This document shows positions 47,022 to 60,158 of a DNA stretch of 64,000 nt, one piece after another. The position numbers and the translations under genes are program-made. The first letter of the stretch is position 1, and every line of letters starts with the position of its first letter. Under the pieces are notes generated by a model. It had not been told where the DNA came from. It searched no databases and saw only the letters and a program-made list of their open reading frames with translations. This DNA comes from Ganoderma boninense (Eukaryota; Basidiomycota; Agaricomycetes; Polyporales; Polyporaceae): NCBI GenBank assembly GCA_002900995.3, contig CM035308.1:4115053-4179052 (forward strand). Direction: 5' to 3'.

Positions 47022-48056
47022 GTGCGGGTTGCAGGCGACGTCCAACGCTCTCAGGCTCAGGCTCGTCCTCGACTCCCGCTCCACCCTTCCACCATCTATG
47101 CCCTCCCTTGTTGGAGTCCAGACTGGTTGAAAGACCACCCCGACTTACGAGCAAGGGGTATCTTACTTCGTCAAGCAGTCAAGCCGGTGAGTCCCGCTCC
47201 TCTTCGACCGCGACGGGCAATTGATAACCAATCACTTTTCAGTACGACAGCGTTTACTATACACCGCGACCAGATGGCAGGACCACCCCACAATATGTGG
47301 TTAAAGCCCTAGACCCTGCCACGAAGGAGGGCTCAACCTCAGAGCGCTTGCAAAGCCAACCGTCATCTCCCAATCATGGTATACCCTCCGAGATCATATC
47401 CTCCGAGCCACGCTTGCTCGTCATGCCATTCATTGGATCTCTTGCCTTATTTGACTATGTCTTTCATCATTATCGAAGTATGTCCTCCACAATCCCCATG
47501 AATGCCAAGGTGCTAACGCCAGTTCGAATTTGATAGACCAGATAAGTAACCATGATCGATTCTGCCTCTGACCGTGCTCGATAAGACATCGGTATCGCAA
47601 ACGCCTTGTGTGCCTTCCGCGAGAAGCTGCCACTGACCTCAGAGTAGTCGCGGACATAGTGTATTTCATCGGCTTCAACGCTTCACCTCTCGACAACTCG
47701 CTCTCGAGCCGGGCCGCCAGCCTCCAATCTACATCTCGTGAAGGTCGGTGTCACGTACCACTACCATTCAATTATCGATGCCTGACGAAATTGCACAGCA
47801 TTCCTCTCTTGAGGAAAATAAGCTCCCATAAATCCCTCTTCGATATGCGCAGTACTTGGTGGGCAACAAGCGTAGGTACGCCTTTGTCTGTCATTGTCGT
47901 CCGACCGCACTGAGAGCCCGTCAAGTACTAGCCGTCCTGCGCTTGTTCGTCTATGCGGCAGAGCTTGTTTTCAAAGTTTTTCTATTTTTCCGGCGTCTTC
48001 TCGGTCTCGATGTCCGGTTCACCCGGCCGGGTCCAGCTGCTGAGGCCCCATCATAA
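47022..48056 (+). pseudogene. divergent protein kinase copy K4
   Basis: DWLKDHPDLRARGILLRQAV, a GT-AG intron, then YDSVYYTPRPDGRTTPQYVV and ALDPATKEG (VVKAL with the conserved Lys), then ISSEPRLLVMPFIGSLALFD. Downstream, pieces DIGIANALCAFREK (catalytic-loop Asp and Asn) and SRQLALEPGRQPPIYI (after the DF-x position) appear in changing frames, partly explained by introns and partly by stops. The C-terminus GNKRRYAFVCHCRPTALRAR followed by the hydrophobic VLAVLRLFVYAAELVFKVFL matches the tail of K5. Possibly still a gene with unusual introns, but I could not join it cleanly. Confidence 0.55.
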
Positions 48057-51000
48057 GCAGTCCTGCTTCCCGCTTGCTTCAAACCACGACCAAGGTTAAC
48101 GACGCTTGCTTGTGGGGTATTGTAGCTCGATGTTTGGCTCTGAATCCCATCTGTTGATCAGGGCCATCTTTTCCTCGCTATTGCGGTTCCTCTGGCGATC
48201 CCGACCTCTCGACAAGCCTCCATCTCGAAACCCGACAAGGCATATCAACTGCCTTCAATTATTTCTCCGGATTCTGGATGCTGGTCCCTATTCGCCACTT
48301 TGCGCCTCGAATCTCACACGCTTCCGCGACCTGGACCCGATCTCAACGCCGTCGTTGATCCGTTGCAAGGCGCTGACGGAAAGTTGCTCTAGCTGTCCAC
48401 TAGAATACCGGCACCTCCCCTGGCTTTACCACCCGACTTCATGCGTTCTTCAGGTACCTATGCATTCCATTTCTCATCGGCACGGACCATGTGTCGACTG
48501 CTCTCCGCTACCCATGGACATCGATGACGAGTCTCATACGTACCCGGGCTGGCGTCGTCTCACGGTCATGCGTGTGCTCACCTGTTTCGCGGCCAGACGA
48601 TCGCTTTACACTTCCCGGTCTCATCTCCCCAAATGACTGGCAGCCGAGATCCCCATTTGCGTTCGACTTCGCGAAGCATGGCGTGCCTCGGCCGCCCGGT
48701 CTTCCGGTGAGGCATCTCGCTCGAGGCACACGTCCACTATCTCCGTTGCGCATCTCTAGCGGTCCCGTAGGAAGTGCTCCGCCGTCCCTCCAATCACCCC
48801 TGCTTCCCATCGACGATACTACCGCGATCTACCGCGCTCGTCCTTCTTCTCTTGTGCCTTGGCCGATTGATTATCAACAATAGGTTGGCGTGGCGCATTC
48901 GGATGTTGTTCTAGGTCCTGGGTCCTCTGAGCGATGCTACCTTGTTTTCTCCTACGCCGGTATGTTTATCCAAAGTCCTCCCTCGCGCCATAGATTGATT
49001 CTGATTCCCATGTATCCGACAATGCTCGACATTCCAGAACTATCCTCGCACACAACGCACGCACGGCATGTCGGCTTGCACCTGGCCGCGGTCTGGCCGC
49101 GAAGCGCAAAGGCACAAACTCTCGTCTTACGTGGTAGATCCTCTGTTTTCCTTCGTCCGTGCAGATCGGGTAATAGATAACATTGAGATATTATCGCATG
49201 TCTGTAGTAAGTAAGATTCGCGCTACTTGCATTGGGCTTCATGAACTTACTCTTGCTATAGACACAGGAGCTCCTTCTTGCTCACGAATACCAACACAAC
49301 CCCCCCAGACGGGATGCCCTACCTCTGTTCCTGGCCTCACGGTCACGATGAGGCCTATGTCAAACAGGGCACCGAAATCGCATGCGGGCGGTTCCGCGAT
49401 ACTCTTCGCTTCCGACGTTGAACAAGGTGCGTCAGCGGACCCCCGCACTTACCCAGGCTGACGTAGCGGCCAACCTACTGACTCGCCAGAAGCTTAGATT
49501 CACCATCGTACCCTTTTCCCCTGTGAATCCATCCGTGCCAAGCGTCATATATCGTGTCCATTTATCTCCAGGCAAACATGCCAGCCCTAATATGCCAACG
49601 AAGCTTCTCCCCATCGGCCATCTCACGCACGCGATCTCCGTCTTCCTGTCCCACCCCTTGCCCTCGCGCACGCATCGGGAACGCTTCGCCTCGGCCTCCT
49701 GCCCCCAGCAAAACCTTCTTCCCTCCCCGGCACTCGCTTGTCCCCCGTGCCTGACCTGCGGGGTTCTTGCCGCTCTGGCCCTGCTCGACGCGCTTCTCCC
49801 CACTCCGACTCCCTGGGCCGCCTCTATATTCCCTGTCCCAGCCGAAGCGCGGCCCTGTCCGTTTTCCCGCCTCCCCTCCCTCGGCGCAATCGTGATCGAG
49901 ACCCCGCGCCCACTGCACGCGGACGTCATTCATCTCGCGCGTTCCGTCCGCCCCTCCATTCAGCGTCGGGGTGTGAGCCCGCGGCGATGCGGACGCGCCG
50001 AGCAGAGCAGAACAACGATGCCGGCGTGGTGCGCCGACGTGCCGAGCCCGCACTCCGTCGCGATCCATGTGCGCGGAGCGACTCTCGGCAGCCTCGAGGT
50101 GCGCCGCGCACGCGCGCGTCGGCCGCCTCCCCTACACACGCGAGCCTCCCCATGCTTGCGATGTCAACATGGGCGTGGACACTGGACACCCGCATTTATT
50201 CATTAACCGGGAACGCGGTGCTCGCGGTGGTATCGCCGCGCCCGGCTCGCGCCTTCCCCGCACTCGCCTCGCCCTCGGGCTCGCATTCGCACCCTCGCCC
50301 GCCCCGAATGAATCGCAGTCGCGAACAAGGACAAGATTGCGGTGCGGCGGGGTGGATCTCGGGCGTTATTGGGCTCGCGGGCGCGTGTGCGCGTGTGCGT
50401 GTGCGCGCACGGGGGCGACGGTGCCTGGCCCCGAGCTTCATATTCACTCGCTCTGAGTCTATGGCACAATGGTCACTTATCCCCGCCCTTCCTCCCACAC
50501 CCACATCAATCAAGGCGCGCGACGCGTCCTTCGAGCCCCTGGGCCCTGGCACCCCCGGCACCACATAGCATAACCACCCCGTGCTGATGCCACTGCCCTG
50601 AGCCCGAGTGCACGCCCCCGACGGCGCGCCGCAGAACCACACGCAGTGACAGATGTCCGGCAGGGGGGGCATGGAACGTCGTGCGGCCCTTGCGTAGTCT
50701 ATCGCCGGGTCGATGAGCCTGCAGACGCTCGCTCGGATCGGGACGTGATTCGTGAATGATGTCCGTTTATGGGTGTCCGTTTGGCCACTAATGGTGCGCA
50801 CCCCGTCATATCCACGCTTGCCAGAGTCTTACACGTTTCAACGTCTCGTCCTCTTGCAAGCTTGCACAGAAGACGCGACACGACAGACAGCACGCATCAC
50901 ACTTTGTCGCTCCTTCCTGCCGGCGAGAAGCCCCCTCCCCTTCCCCCTAGCACGGCGCGCAAGGCATACAACGTCCCCATACATTTGCATTCCGATGGGG

Positions 51001-54000
51001 ATGCGGGGGCACGCGGTCGTCAGCGCTGCCGCATCCCGCGCTGGATATTCAACTGCACACCCCGTGCTGGCGGCCGGCGCACGCGCTCTTTGTTCCGCTT
51101 CGAGCTCAATGCCCAGTGGCTGGAGCCAATCCGCCGTTGGAACGCTGCCACGCCTCCTCCTCGGCCCGTCGAATTACTCGCGAGCGCGGCCTGCCCTCCC
51201 GAGAGCCACATGGCTAAATCCTCACCGCGGCAAGAGCCGCTCGAGCTCGCACGAGCGCACGCCCGTGGGCCCGCGCCCCGCCAGCCAGTGGGGACGGGGC
51301 AGCAGGCATACTGCAGGCGCATACAGTCTACCTGCTACATACGGAGAGCCGCCGCTGGCCAAACGCTCGCCTCGCCCCTGCGTCCCCGTCTGCGGTTTGT
51401 TGTTGATTTCGAAAATTCGGTCAGAGGAGTGCCGATCTCCCTCCCCCCCCCCCACGCGCGTAGGCCTGGCTGTTCGAATTCGACGATGCGCTATCTCGCC
51501 CAAGTTTCCGAGCCGCACACCCATTCGTCGACGTCTCTCACTGGCCATTGGCTGAGCCCGCAGGACGGCCATCTCCAGTCATCACGATTACTGATCAGCT
51601 GGACGAGGTCCTCAGGCTTCTTCTGCTCCCACTCCACTTCCATGCTTCCGCCTCCCGATATCCATCCGATGGCCTCGTCGATAATCGAGTAAGTATCAGT
51701 ATCAGTATCGTTCGGCGGGGAGTCAGAGTAAGTAGGAGGGCGCGAGCTCCATGCTGACCCTTGCCGCCAGGCCGGCACACCCACGACGAACGCGCCGCAT
51801 TCACATTCAGAGCCTTGTACTTACCCTCGGCACGGCCGTCTTGGATCGTCGAATTCAATGTCGGGGCGCCGAGCCTCGAGCTGTCAGCCTGGGGACTCCG
51901 CATAAGTCCTGCGTGGTACTCGCGGCCTGAAGGTCGGCCGGCCACCGACATATGCATATGAAGGGGCAATGAAGGGGCAATGAAGGGGCGTATACACTGT
52001 GGGAGGGGTTCTCGCGTTCGCGGACAGTCCGACATTGCCGCGATGCTTTGGATCACCCCCCGTGAGTCCCCGCTTGCAGAGTGATAGATACCCAGGTCCC
52101 ATACCCAGGGCGCCGGGAACTGGAACTGGGACGCGAGCTGTCCACTAGTGCCCTCCACCGGGTGTATGCGCGGCATCTGTATCTTTGTGGCGTGCGCTGC
52201 ACAATGTGCGTGTGCGTACCAACTCGTAGGTGCACAGGCACTGGTGCTGACCCTCCCAACGGGGAGGGGGAAGGGGGAAGGGGGGGGCGGACCTCGAAGA
52301 GCTCGGAGAAGCGCGGCGGAGTCCTCGGAGGAGATGAAAGCGTCCGCGTCGACGTCGGCGCGAGATGATTAAGTGCCAAGCTCCAAGTGCTGAGTGCTGG
52401 CTGCAAACCTACTCCGCGTGCGAGAGGACGGGGCCGATGGCGAAGCAGGACTAGAAGCCCTCGAGGCTTTCCTCTGGCGGGCTGCGAGCCTCGGGTACGT
52501 GAGTTTTGGGGCCTTGATCGCGAGCTTGAGAGAGGATGCACATGCAAGTGCACAGTGCTAGTAGTAACTCAGTACACGTATAAGCAAGGAACGGAGCGCA
52601 CCGACACTAGACGTGCTAGTGAGCTGCGTGTTACGGAATGGAGTGAGTCTCATTCTGGGCTCCCGCCCGGGCCTGAGGGCGATCCTACATAGTCCTAGTA
52701 GTGCCACCCCATTCACCGACAACGTCGGCGTGGACATTGAAATTCTATTGAGACGGGCGACTGATGAACGATCGTCTCGAAATTGAAAACCAAAACCTTA
52801 ACGGAGCACGCTCCCTTTGGAATTGGGAACTTGGAACTTCGCAGCGAGATCTAGAGTTCGCGCGCGTATACGTAGCGACGTTGTAACGTACAGCGAGCCT
52901 CGAGGCTCCCCAGGCGGGCCTCGGACCCTGTCAGCCTTCGACCGGGATCACCGCTCCCTCTGCTACTGCTAACTTAACTTCTAAGCAGGCGATACTTCGC
53001 CTGCGGATGCAGCTGGTACGGGATGAGAGGGACCCTGAACGAGTTGGGTGAGCGGTAAGATTCGAAACTGGGCCACATGGCTCGGCTGCGAGCTCGTCGC
53101 AGACCCTGAGCGGCGTCGAGCGGACCACCCCGTGGCACTGGTATCATAATTTATTCGATACGATCCCTCAAGGGGGCGGTACGCTAGGATTCCTTGCGAA
53201 AATGCGCACAGTTGACCGTCACGTGTCAGCATAAGGAACTAGAACGATGGCCAAAAAGAACACAAGCACTCATGCAGCGGCAGCCTGAGAGGTCGCGTGA
53301 CGCACGACTCCCGTGCACGCGTACGAGCCCGCGACAGGAGTGAGAGAGAGCGAGGAGAAGAACAAGGACCGTGGCCGTAAGCGACTCAATGCACCCGCAT
53401 CCCGGAAGCGTCGGCCATCAAAAATAACATAACCCGGGACGCACAAGTGTCGTGTACGTAACAGTACTCTCTCGCGTGCAGCGGCTGGCCACCTCGCGTA
53501 CGACGACCATGTACTACAGCTGCGCGTACGGCGGCCGCGCATACGTGTGTACATGTGCAGTGCACTTACTCTTGGGCCTTGATAGCATGTAGCATGGGCG
53601 GCGGGAAGACCGAGCGCGGCGCGAGGCGCGTTATTCCATCGACTTTGGCAATGGCAGAGCGTGTGCGCGCGTACGTACGCGCGGTGCCGTAACTCGCATT
53701 CACCGGGACGGATCCCGCGTCGAAGAAGGGAAGGCGCAGCGACGCAGGGCAGGGAAATCTAAAGCCTGGCGGGGCGCGCGCGCCACGGTCAATGTCGCGC
53801 GCGCCCCCCTCGGGGGCCGACGCATGCGCATACGTGTGCTCCCGCCCCGCCCATGAAGCTTTGAGCATGGGACCGCAGCGCACGTATACGTACGTGCCGA
53901 TAGTGTCTTTCCAGCGCATGCAGTTGTATACCCGAAAGGCGAAACGCACAGACCGGGCGCGCAGGGGGTCGCGCGGACGGCTCGGCTAGCTCGCGGGCTG

Positions 54001-55171
54001 GCGGGCTGGAACGCGGGGAGACGTGGCAAGGGTGCGATTACTTGAGTCTTGACCATGGTGCATGAGCGACTGCGGGGATAAGCTGGCGTGTCGCGGAGTG
54101 ACAATGACAACGACAATGACATTGACTGAGGCTGACAGTGGCAGGGCCGGGGGTTTGGTAATGGTATGTGTGTATGTACTTATGGTATGCGTTACTGAGT
54201 ATCGAGAGCGCTACTACAACGTTAACAGAGGGACAGGCACGGACGCGAGGCGATGTCGATTCGATTCCGGGAGGGCTGTGTACTAGAGACGGGGCGGGGC
54301 GCATTATACTACGAATTCCGTGCGGCGAGAGACGAGAGACGATATGGATAGATACGATAATACAAGAAGCGTGCGAGGGTGGGGCGAGCACGAGCACGAG
54401 AGAGACACCGAGGACCAGGAACCGGGACACGCGTGGGCTTGGAGAACACGGAGATACGGGTACTGATACTGTATGCAGGCAGGCCAGTCTTTTTTGAGTT
54501 GAGTTTGCCGATTTAATGGAGCGATCGGGGCGGGACGCGGGACGCGGACGCGGGCGTGGGTGTGGAGTGGGAATGGGAACAGGAACGGGAACGGGAACGG
54601 GGAGGGGGAAGGAAGATGAGAACTCGAACCGATCGGGGGTATACGATGCGCGACACCAAGAAGAAACGAGCACGCGAGCGACGAAGGGGAAGAGGGAAGG
54701 CTGGTATGTACGCCACAGCCACGCGGGCCACACGGGCGCGGACGCGACCTCGCGAGGAGCGCAGGAGAAGGAGAACGCGGACCCGACTGTGCGCGCGCCG
54801 TGACGATAAGGCAAAGACCACTAGACATGCGCGCGCACGGGCGCACGCGTTGTAACGTCTCGGTATGGAGTCCTGGAGAGCAGCAGGATCGCGCGCGCGG
54901 AGGGGACACGGGATGGCGGAGGAATGGGGGGTGGGACAAACGGGCGTGGGCTGACGAACCTGAGCTCCACCTCACACTCCTCGCGTCGAACGGCGTCGCG
55001 AACGCGTGCCCGTGCGCCTGCCCCCGTCTAGGAGTGGGGGCTGCCGGATGCCGTAGGATGTGATGGGATGGCGGTGGTGGTGGTGATGGCGGACTTGGGC
55101 TTAGACTTGGACTTGCGGGGCGCGAAGAGTTGGGGAAGGGGGGTGGGAGGCGGAAGCAGGGGCAGGGCGCG
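48057..55171. other. long CG-rich region without a recognised gene
   Basis: Over 7 kb without a domain, a clear splice chain or paired element ends. Many overlapping open frames exist on all six frames because stop codons are rare in this CG-rich DNA. Short features: three tandem copies of an 11 bp unit around 51957-51989 (AATGAAGGGGC), a C run near 51445, a perfect 16 bp palindrome GCGCGTACGTACGCGC at 53667-53682, and a purine-rich run near 54560-54615. A possible exon ends at a GTACGT donor near 52496 on the plus strand (EAGLEALEAFLWRAASLG) but has no partner. Confidence 0.45.
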
Positions 55172-55853
55172 TCATGTCGGGGTAGTGTTCGCGCGGCGCG
55201 CGCCGGGGCGGTTTGGGGAGAGGCGCCACTGGCGCTCCCAGTCCTGGAGGCAGCGGACGAAGCCCGAGTTGGGCTTGATGCAGGGGCGCTTGCGCTTGAC
55301 GAGGTCGAAGGCGGCGTCGTAGGTCATGTTGTGGGTGTATATGAGGTACGCGATCACGACCGCGGCAGAACGCGACACGCCCTGGGGGACGCGAAGGCGA
55401 AGGCGAGGAAGAGGAGGTTAAGTTAAAAGGGCAAGGTACGACGACGCGTCAGGGACGCGTTCTGAGATGAGAGGAAGGCCGGGAGGGACGTACCTGCTGG
55501 CAGTGGACGAGGATGGTGATGCCGCGACGGAGCCGTTCGTCTATCCAGCGCACGGTGGCTTCGAGGTGGGGGCGGAGATCCGCGGAGGTGCTGTCGAGGA
55601 TGTCGAGTCGGTAACACTCGAGCTTGTTTCCCTGTGCGGCGTGTGCCTCGACGGAGGGGAGCCATGGGGCGTCGAGGACCTGGACGAGGGCGCCGACGTT
55701 GTTGGAGGTGAGGAGGGCGGGGTCGAGGATGGCGGAGAAGGAGCCGAGGAAAAGAGCGCCGGTGCGCTGTTGTGGGGACGCGGGGAGAATAAGGTGCATC
55801 GGGGTGCACATGGCCTGCATGACCTCGGGCGGAAGGTTGTCGAAGCGGATCAT
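55172..55853 (-). CDS. dual-specificity protein phosphatase
   Basis: A cytosolic or nuclear cysteine-based phosphatase of the VH1/DSP type, about 189 residues. Exon 1 (55853-55494) encodes FDNLPPEVMQAM, then the typical opening ALFLGSFSAILDPALLTSNN and the general-acid-loop region LDILDSTSADLRPHLE, ending VHCQQ. A 112 bp intron (55382-55493, phase 0, GTACGT to CCCCCAG) splits the active site. Exon 2 begins GVSRSAAVVIAYLI, giving the signature HCxxGxSRS with catalytic Cys and Arg. It continues DAAFDLVKRKRPCIKPN and SGFVRCLQDWERQW, the usual DSP C-terminal helices. No regulatory domain is attached, and the substrate is unknown. This is the only supported gene between 48 and 60 kb. Confidence 0.88.
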
Positions 55854-58800
55854 GGCTCGCGATGTACGACTTGTGGTGAGGGCTGCTCGAGTGCTGGGAG
55901 TGGCTGGGGCTCGAGACTGGTGAGTCTGGCAGAAAACGGCGCGTATATAAGTTATGGAGTCGTAGCAGACGGATCGGCGCGCGACTTAATGGCCGGGCAC
56001 GTGCCGCGTCTTTGCCAGGCCAAGAATGCCCGGGTCGGGGCGTGGGAAGCGGCTCTAGGCCCTGAGGCGTGCCTGTTTGTTTGGGACCGTCGAGATCGGA
56101 TCGCTGTCTCTCCGCTGGGCCTCTGCGGCTGCTGTCCTCTGCTGTCCTCGTCCTCGTCCTCGTCTTCGCGCTTCCTGCCCCTTGCGCCCCAGCCCCGCGC
56201 CCTCCCACCCGCCGAGTCCCCATACTCGCCCTCGGATCGATCCTCCCCGCTCTCCCCCGCCCTCCGCCTCTCACACGCCACCCCACGCGCTGAGCTCCAT
56301 CCGACCACTCCCTCTGCCGGCTCCCCCATCCTCGGCCTCCCACCCAATCACTCCCGCCAACAAGGTCCATCTACAGCCTTGTATCAAGTCTTTCATATCC
56401 TTTTCATCTCCCGATGGCACCACGCATATGTCATCCCCGGCGTCTCCCACCGCCCTGACACGCTTGCGTCATTGGGCACCCCGGGGCCCAAATGTCCACA
56501 AGCATCCACCAGCCCCGATCACAACTTTTGACTTGACTGCGTGCCTCTCCACCACCACCTCGTCCCACTCCTCCGCACGCTGCCTACCCAGTCTCTCTCT
56601 GCCACAACAAACTCAGCCTGCGGATCGACGTTCTGCCCCTCCGGTGCACGAGCGCGAGCGAGCCCAGCCAAGTTCCAACTCCCGACACGTACGAACACTA
56701 ACCCACGTACGTACCTGCCATTCATCCCTGCCCCGCCTCCGCCTCCGTCCGTCTTCCGTCCCACCCTTCGGAGATTAAGCTTTCATTGTCCCTTCCTCGC
56801 AGCCTATCACGGCCCCCCTTCCACGCTCCCCTGGGCCCCCACGAACGCATTAATGATCATTCATATTGAACGTCTGAACGTGAACAGCTGCCGCCCGCCC
56901 CAGGGCCCGCCCGCTCTCGCTTCGCGCTCCCACCCGCCACACCAGCACCGCTTTCCTGTGAGTTTCATGCAAGTATGATAAGTGTCGCGCCGCCGCGAGA
57001 TCGTACTTACCGCAAACGGTGCGCGGGCTTGCACGGGACGACAGCCAATCCGAGTCTGCCCGTCGTCCTTTGTCAGATCGCAATCTCGCATCTGCCATAC
57101 GTGCACGCTCTCGGTGCTATCGCCGGGCGCAGGCGCACGCAGCAGTCTCGCTCGAGAGGCGTCCAGGCTCTGGGTCTCTCGCTCCCGCCTCCATGGCCAA
57201 TCCCAGCGCGCGAGTAGCTCCGCGTACGCCCCGCCGTGCCGTCTCGTTGTGCGCGAGCGTGCGTGCAGGGTGGCCGCTGTGCGGGTGTGTCTGGTTGTCG
57301 CGGACTCAGAATGTAGAATGCAGAATAACACCACGCAGGAACCCGGTGTGCTAGTCCCACCTTGCGCCCTCTGCTACATTACTTCCTTACTGCATGCGCG
57401 CGCGCACACACAGAGAGACGCGGATGCGGACTCGGGCTCAGTGTCTTTCCGATTCAACAACCGCGCGGGGGGCAAGCACATTCGTTCGGACGGCTCGGGC
57501 AAATCATGCCAGTGGATGCATGAGCTCAGGGATCCATGACGCGCACACATACACCGCGCGCGCGTCGCGCAAGCTTCATGCTTTCTGTTCGCCCCGCGGC
57601 CACTGCTGTTCCTGTTTTCTGGCTGCACGCACGAAGCACCCCACGCGCCCCCTGCTTCGATTTCGTCCCCGGTGTCGATCCTTGCCTTTTGCGCCCGCTT
57701 CCTCCCAGCGCGTCGCGGTCATCCGGGTGCACGCGCCGGTGTTGTATTAAGTCCTATTATGCAGGGCGAGTCTTGGATTGTGCGTGACCCTGCGCGCACG
57801 TCCAGAGTCCTCGGACTCGGAGAGCCCGGGTGGTCGAGTTTGGAATTCCACGCGGGTGACGTCCGTGTGGCAGGTCCGTTAGTCCGTGCTGTCGCGCGAG
57901 GGCCCAGCCACGCCCACGGCGGGGCGAGGGCGCGTTCCCGCAGGCTGCGGCAGCTGCATCTTCCCCGATGCGGACAGAATTGTGTATCTGTATCTGCAAG
58001 TATCTGTAATGGCCGTCATCGACATCACCAGCTGTACATGTATCATCATTATCGGCATCAGAGCTACTTATTCAGAGCGGGCTTCCGCGTCGAGCTGCCT
58101 ACTCCGGGTGGCAGGCTGCCGTTCAAATTTAAACGTAGGTTTTGTACAGTGATCTGTAAGCAATCGGTAAGCACGCGCGCGAGCTGTGCACATTGCGCAC
58201 GGCGTGGTCCATAAGGCGATAAGTCCGTGCGGTGCCTGTCGGCGCGCGTCGAACCTTCCCATTCCCACTGCCTCCACCCGAGGAGCGTACTCGACACTTT
58301 CCCAGGGACGGCGACTCGAATTGAATCAGTGTGCGTCGAGGAAGTAAGTGTCCTATATAAGTGTTACTTAAAGTTAGTATGTTCTGCCCCTGGCATCATT
58401 TGATCTACCGAAACAGACGCCGCGACTTCCCGCCTCGCGCCACCGGGAGAAGTCTGGGCGCTTCCATTGCCTTTTCTGCCGCAACCTTATTAGACCTCCG
58501 GTGTGGCGAGGCCGGGCCGGGACGCATGCCGAGGTACAATTCCGCGCTGAAGATGAAGATTCGACGCATTCGTACTCTGTGTGAGCATGCACGGTGTTCT
58601 GTTATTCTGAATTCTTCCTAACTTACGCTCATACGTCCTGCAACGGATGATGGCTGGTTCCTCCGGTGCCTCAGGTCGAGCCTTCCACGCCACATTCATC
58701 CTCGGACACCTCAAAGCACCCGTTTCGGTACCCAGCGCCATGCGCCACTGTCCGGGCACACGAACGTCGGGTGGTCGGCCGTCTTATCACCGCAGGGACG

Positions 58801-59966
58801 GCATCCGAGTTTTCCAGTCATTTGTGCCTTTCTTCTGACATGGGCAGGGCCCTTACTAGAGCCGTGCCGCCGGCATGTCGACATGATCTTGAATGTCGTG
58901 CGACGTAAGTAAGTACGTGTCGCGTAAGTATGTATTCCGTATTCTGTCGTGCAGCCGTCCGACGCGAGCCCCTGCGAGCCCCCGATCTCGGTTAGCGTGC
59001 GTTCTTTCAGGTCCGGGGAGCCAGCGGAAGGGGATTAATTGCCGTACTTACGGTATCTTTACGTGGACTCGCCGGACAAGACGTCAACTGGAGGACTCTG
59101 GAGGACCGGAGACACCGAGCCACCGGAACCAACATATGTGCACGCAGTCAAGTGTAATCTGTCATCTACAATCTTTAGCATCTGGTCTTCGGTCCACTTC
59201 GCCCTTTTCCAGCGGCCCCCTGTTTTTCTGGCCACAATGTCGTACCTCTGATGCGTCAGGACCTGCTTGGTTAATCCACTAAAAATCAAAGGTAGTAGGG
59301 GCGAAACACCGTGTTCCAAAGCCTAGTGATCGTTACGGTAAACAGAGACAAAATCAATTTCGGAGGGCAGATCTCCGAGCACTATGTTCTCAGTCAAGCA
59401 GTCCCAAATTAATAGTGAAGCATGAAAATAACGATATGAACCAATTTCTGTCTTATTTACTGGGAATTGCCATCGGGGACGAACACAACGTGTCGAACAT
59501 GCCTCGGAGGCCCAGCAATCCTTCAAGCTTGGGCCACCGGACGGCGCTAATAAGCCTAGGGTACTAAATTGAGTTCTCGGCTAACTTCGGTTAGATCAAT
59601 TTCGCATCCGGGCTGAGGAAGTCGCGGTCAAGATGGACCTCGATCTCTCCCAACCTGCCCTCCGCTCGCGACAAAATTTGACAGACATACTCTCTGGCAT
59701 GCACCCTAATGGACTGTGTACTTATTATGTTTGTGGAAATGAGGATGGGGGACCATAGTAAGGCGGCCAAAAACTCGTAGGGTCGAGGACCCGCTGAAGA
59801 CTGCATACGTCTGTCTATATCTATGTCTATGTATCTACTGACGTGTATGTCTAGGTGACGTGTTTTCTACAAGAGTCCAAGTCCAATACGATATCCGATA
59901 ATGATAGTCCCCAGCTCAAGAACGGAAACAGAAACGCGGCGCGACCAAGTCCCTCACGAGCACAAA
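55854..59966. other. region without a recognised gene
   Basis: Promoter side of the phosphatase gene, then CG-rich DNA to about 58.3 kb and more balanced DNA after that. A minus-strand frame at 59059-59319 (KTGGRWKRAKWTEDQMLKIV) and one at 59323-59526 look protein-like but were not recognised and have no splice partners I trust. Confidence 0.4.
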
Positions 59967-60066
59967 NNNNNNNNNNNNNNNNNNNNNNNNNNNNNNNNNN
60001 NNNNNNNNNNNNNNNNNNNNNNNNNNNNNNNNNNNNNNNNNNNNNNNNNNNNNNNNNNNNNNNNNN
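59967..60066. other. assembly gap (100 N)
   Basis: A run of exactly 100 N just downstream of kinase K5, near the end of arm 2 of the inverted duplication. Confidence 0.98.
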
Positions 60067-60158
60067 CGTGCATTTGAATGTCCTCGCCGATTATGTAGTG
60101 AACAACCTGTATTATATGACATTTCAATACGCGCGAATAACATGTACTACCACGTCTT

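Noticed and set aside
49382..50568. Frames of about 275 codons on the plus strand
   Set aside because: Several frames are open at once over the same DNA and none shows a domain or splice pattern.
53667..53682. Perfect palindrome GCGCGTACGTACGCGC as a regulatory site
   Set aside because: Similar CGTACG strings are frequent in this CG-rich stretch, and no gene is placed to use it.
55423..56531. Overlapping frames of more than 300 codons on both strands around the phosphatase
   Set aside because: Low-complexity Pro/Arg/Ser sequence without domains, caused by scarcity of stop codons; the supported gene is the short minus-strand phosphatase.
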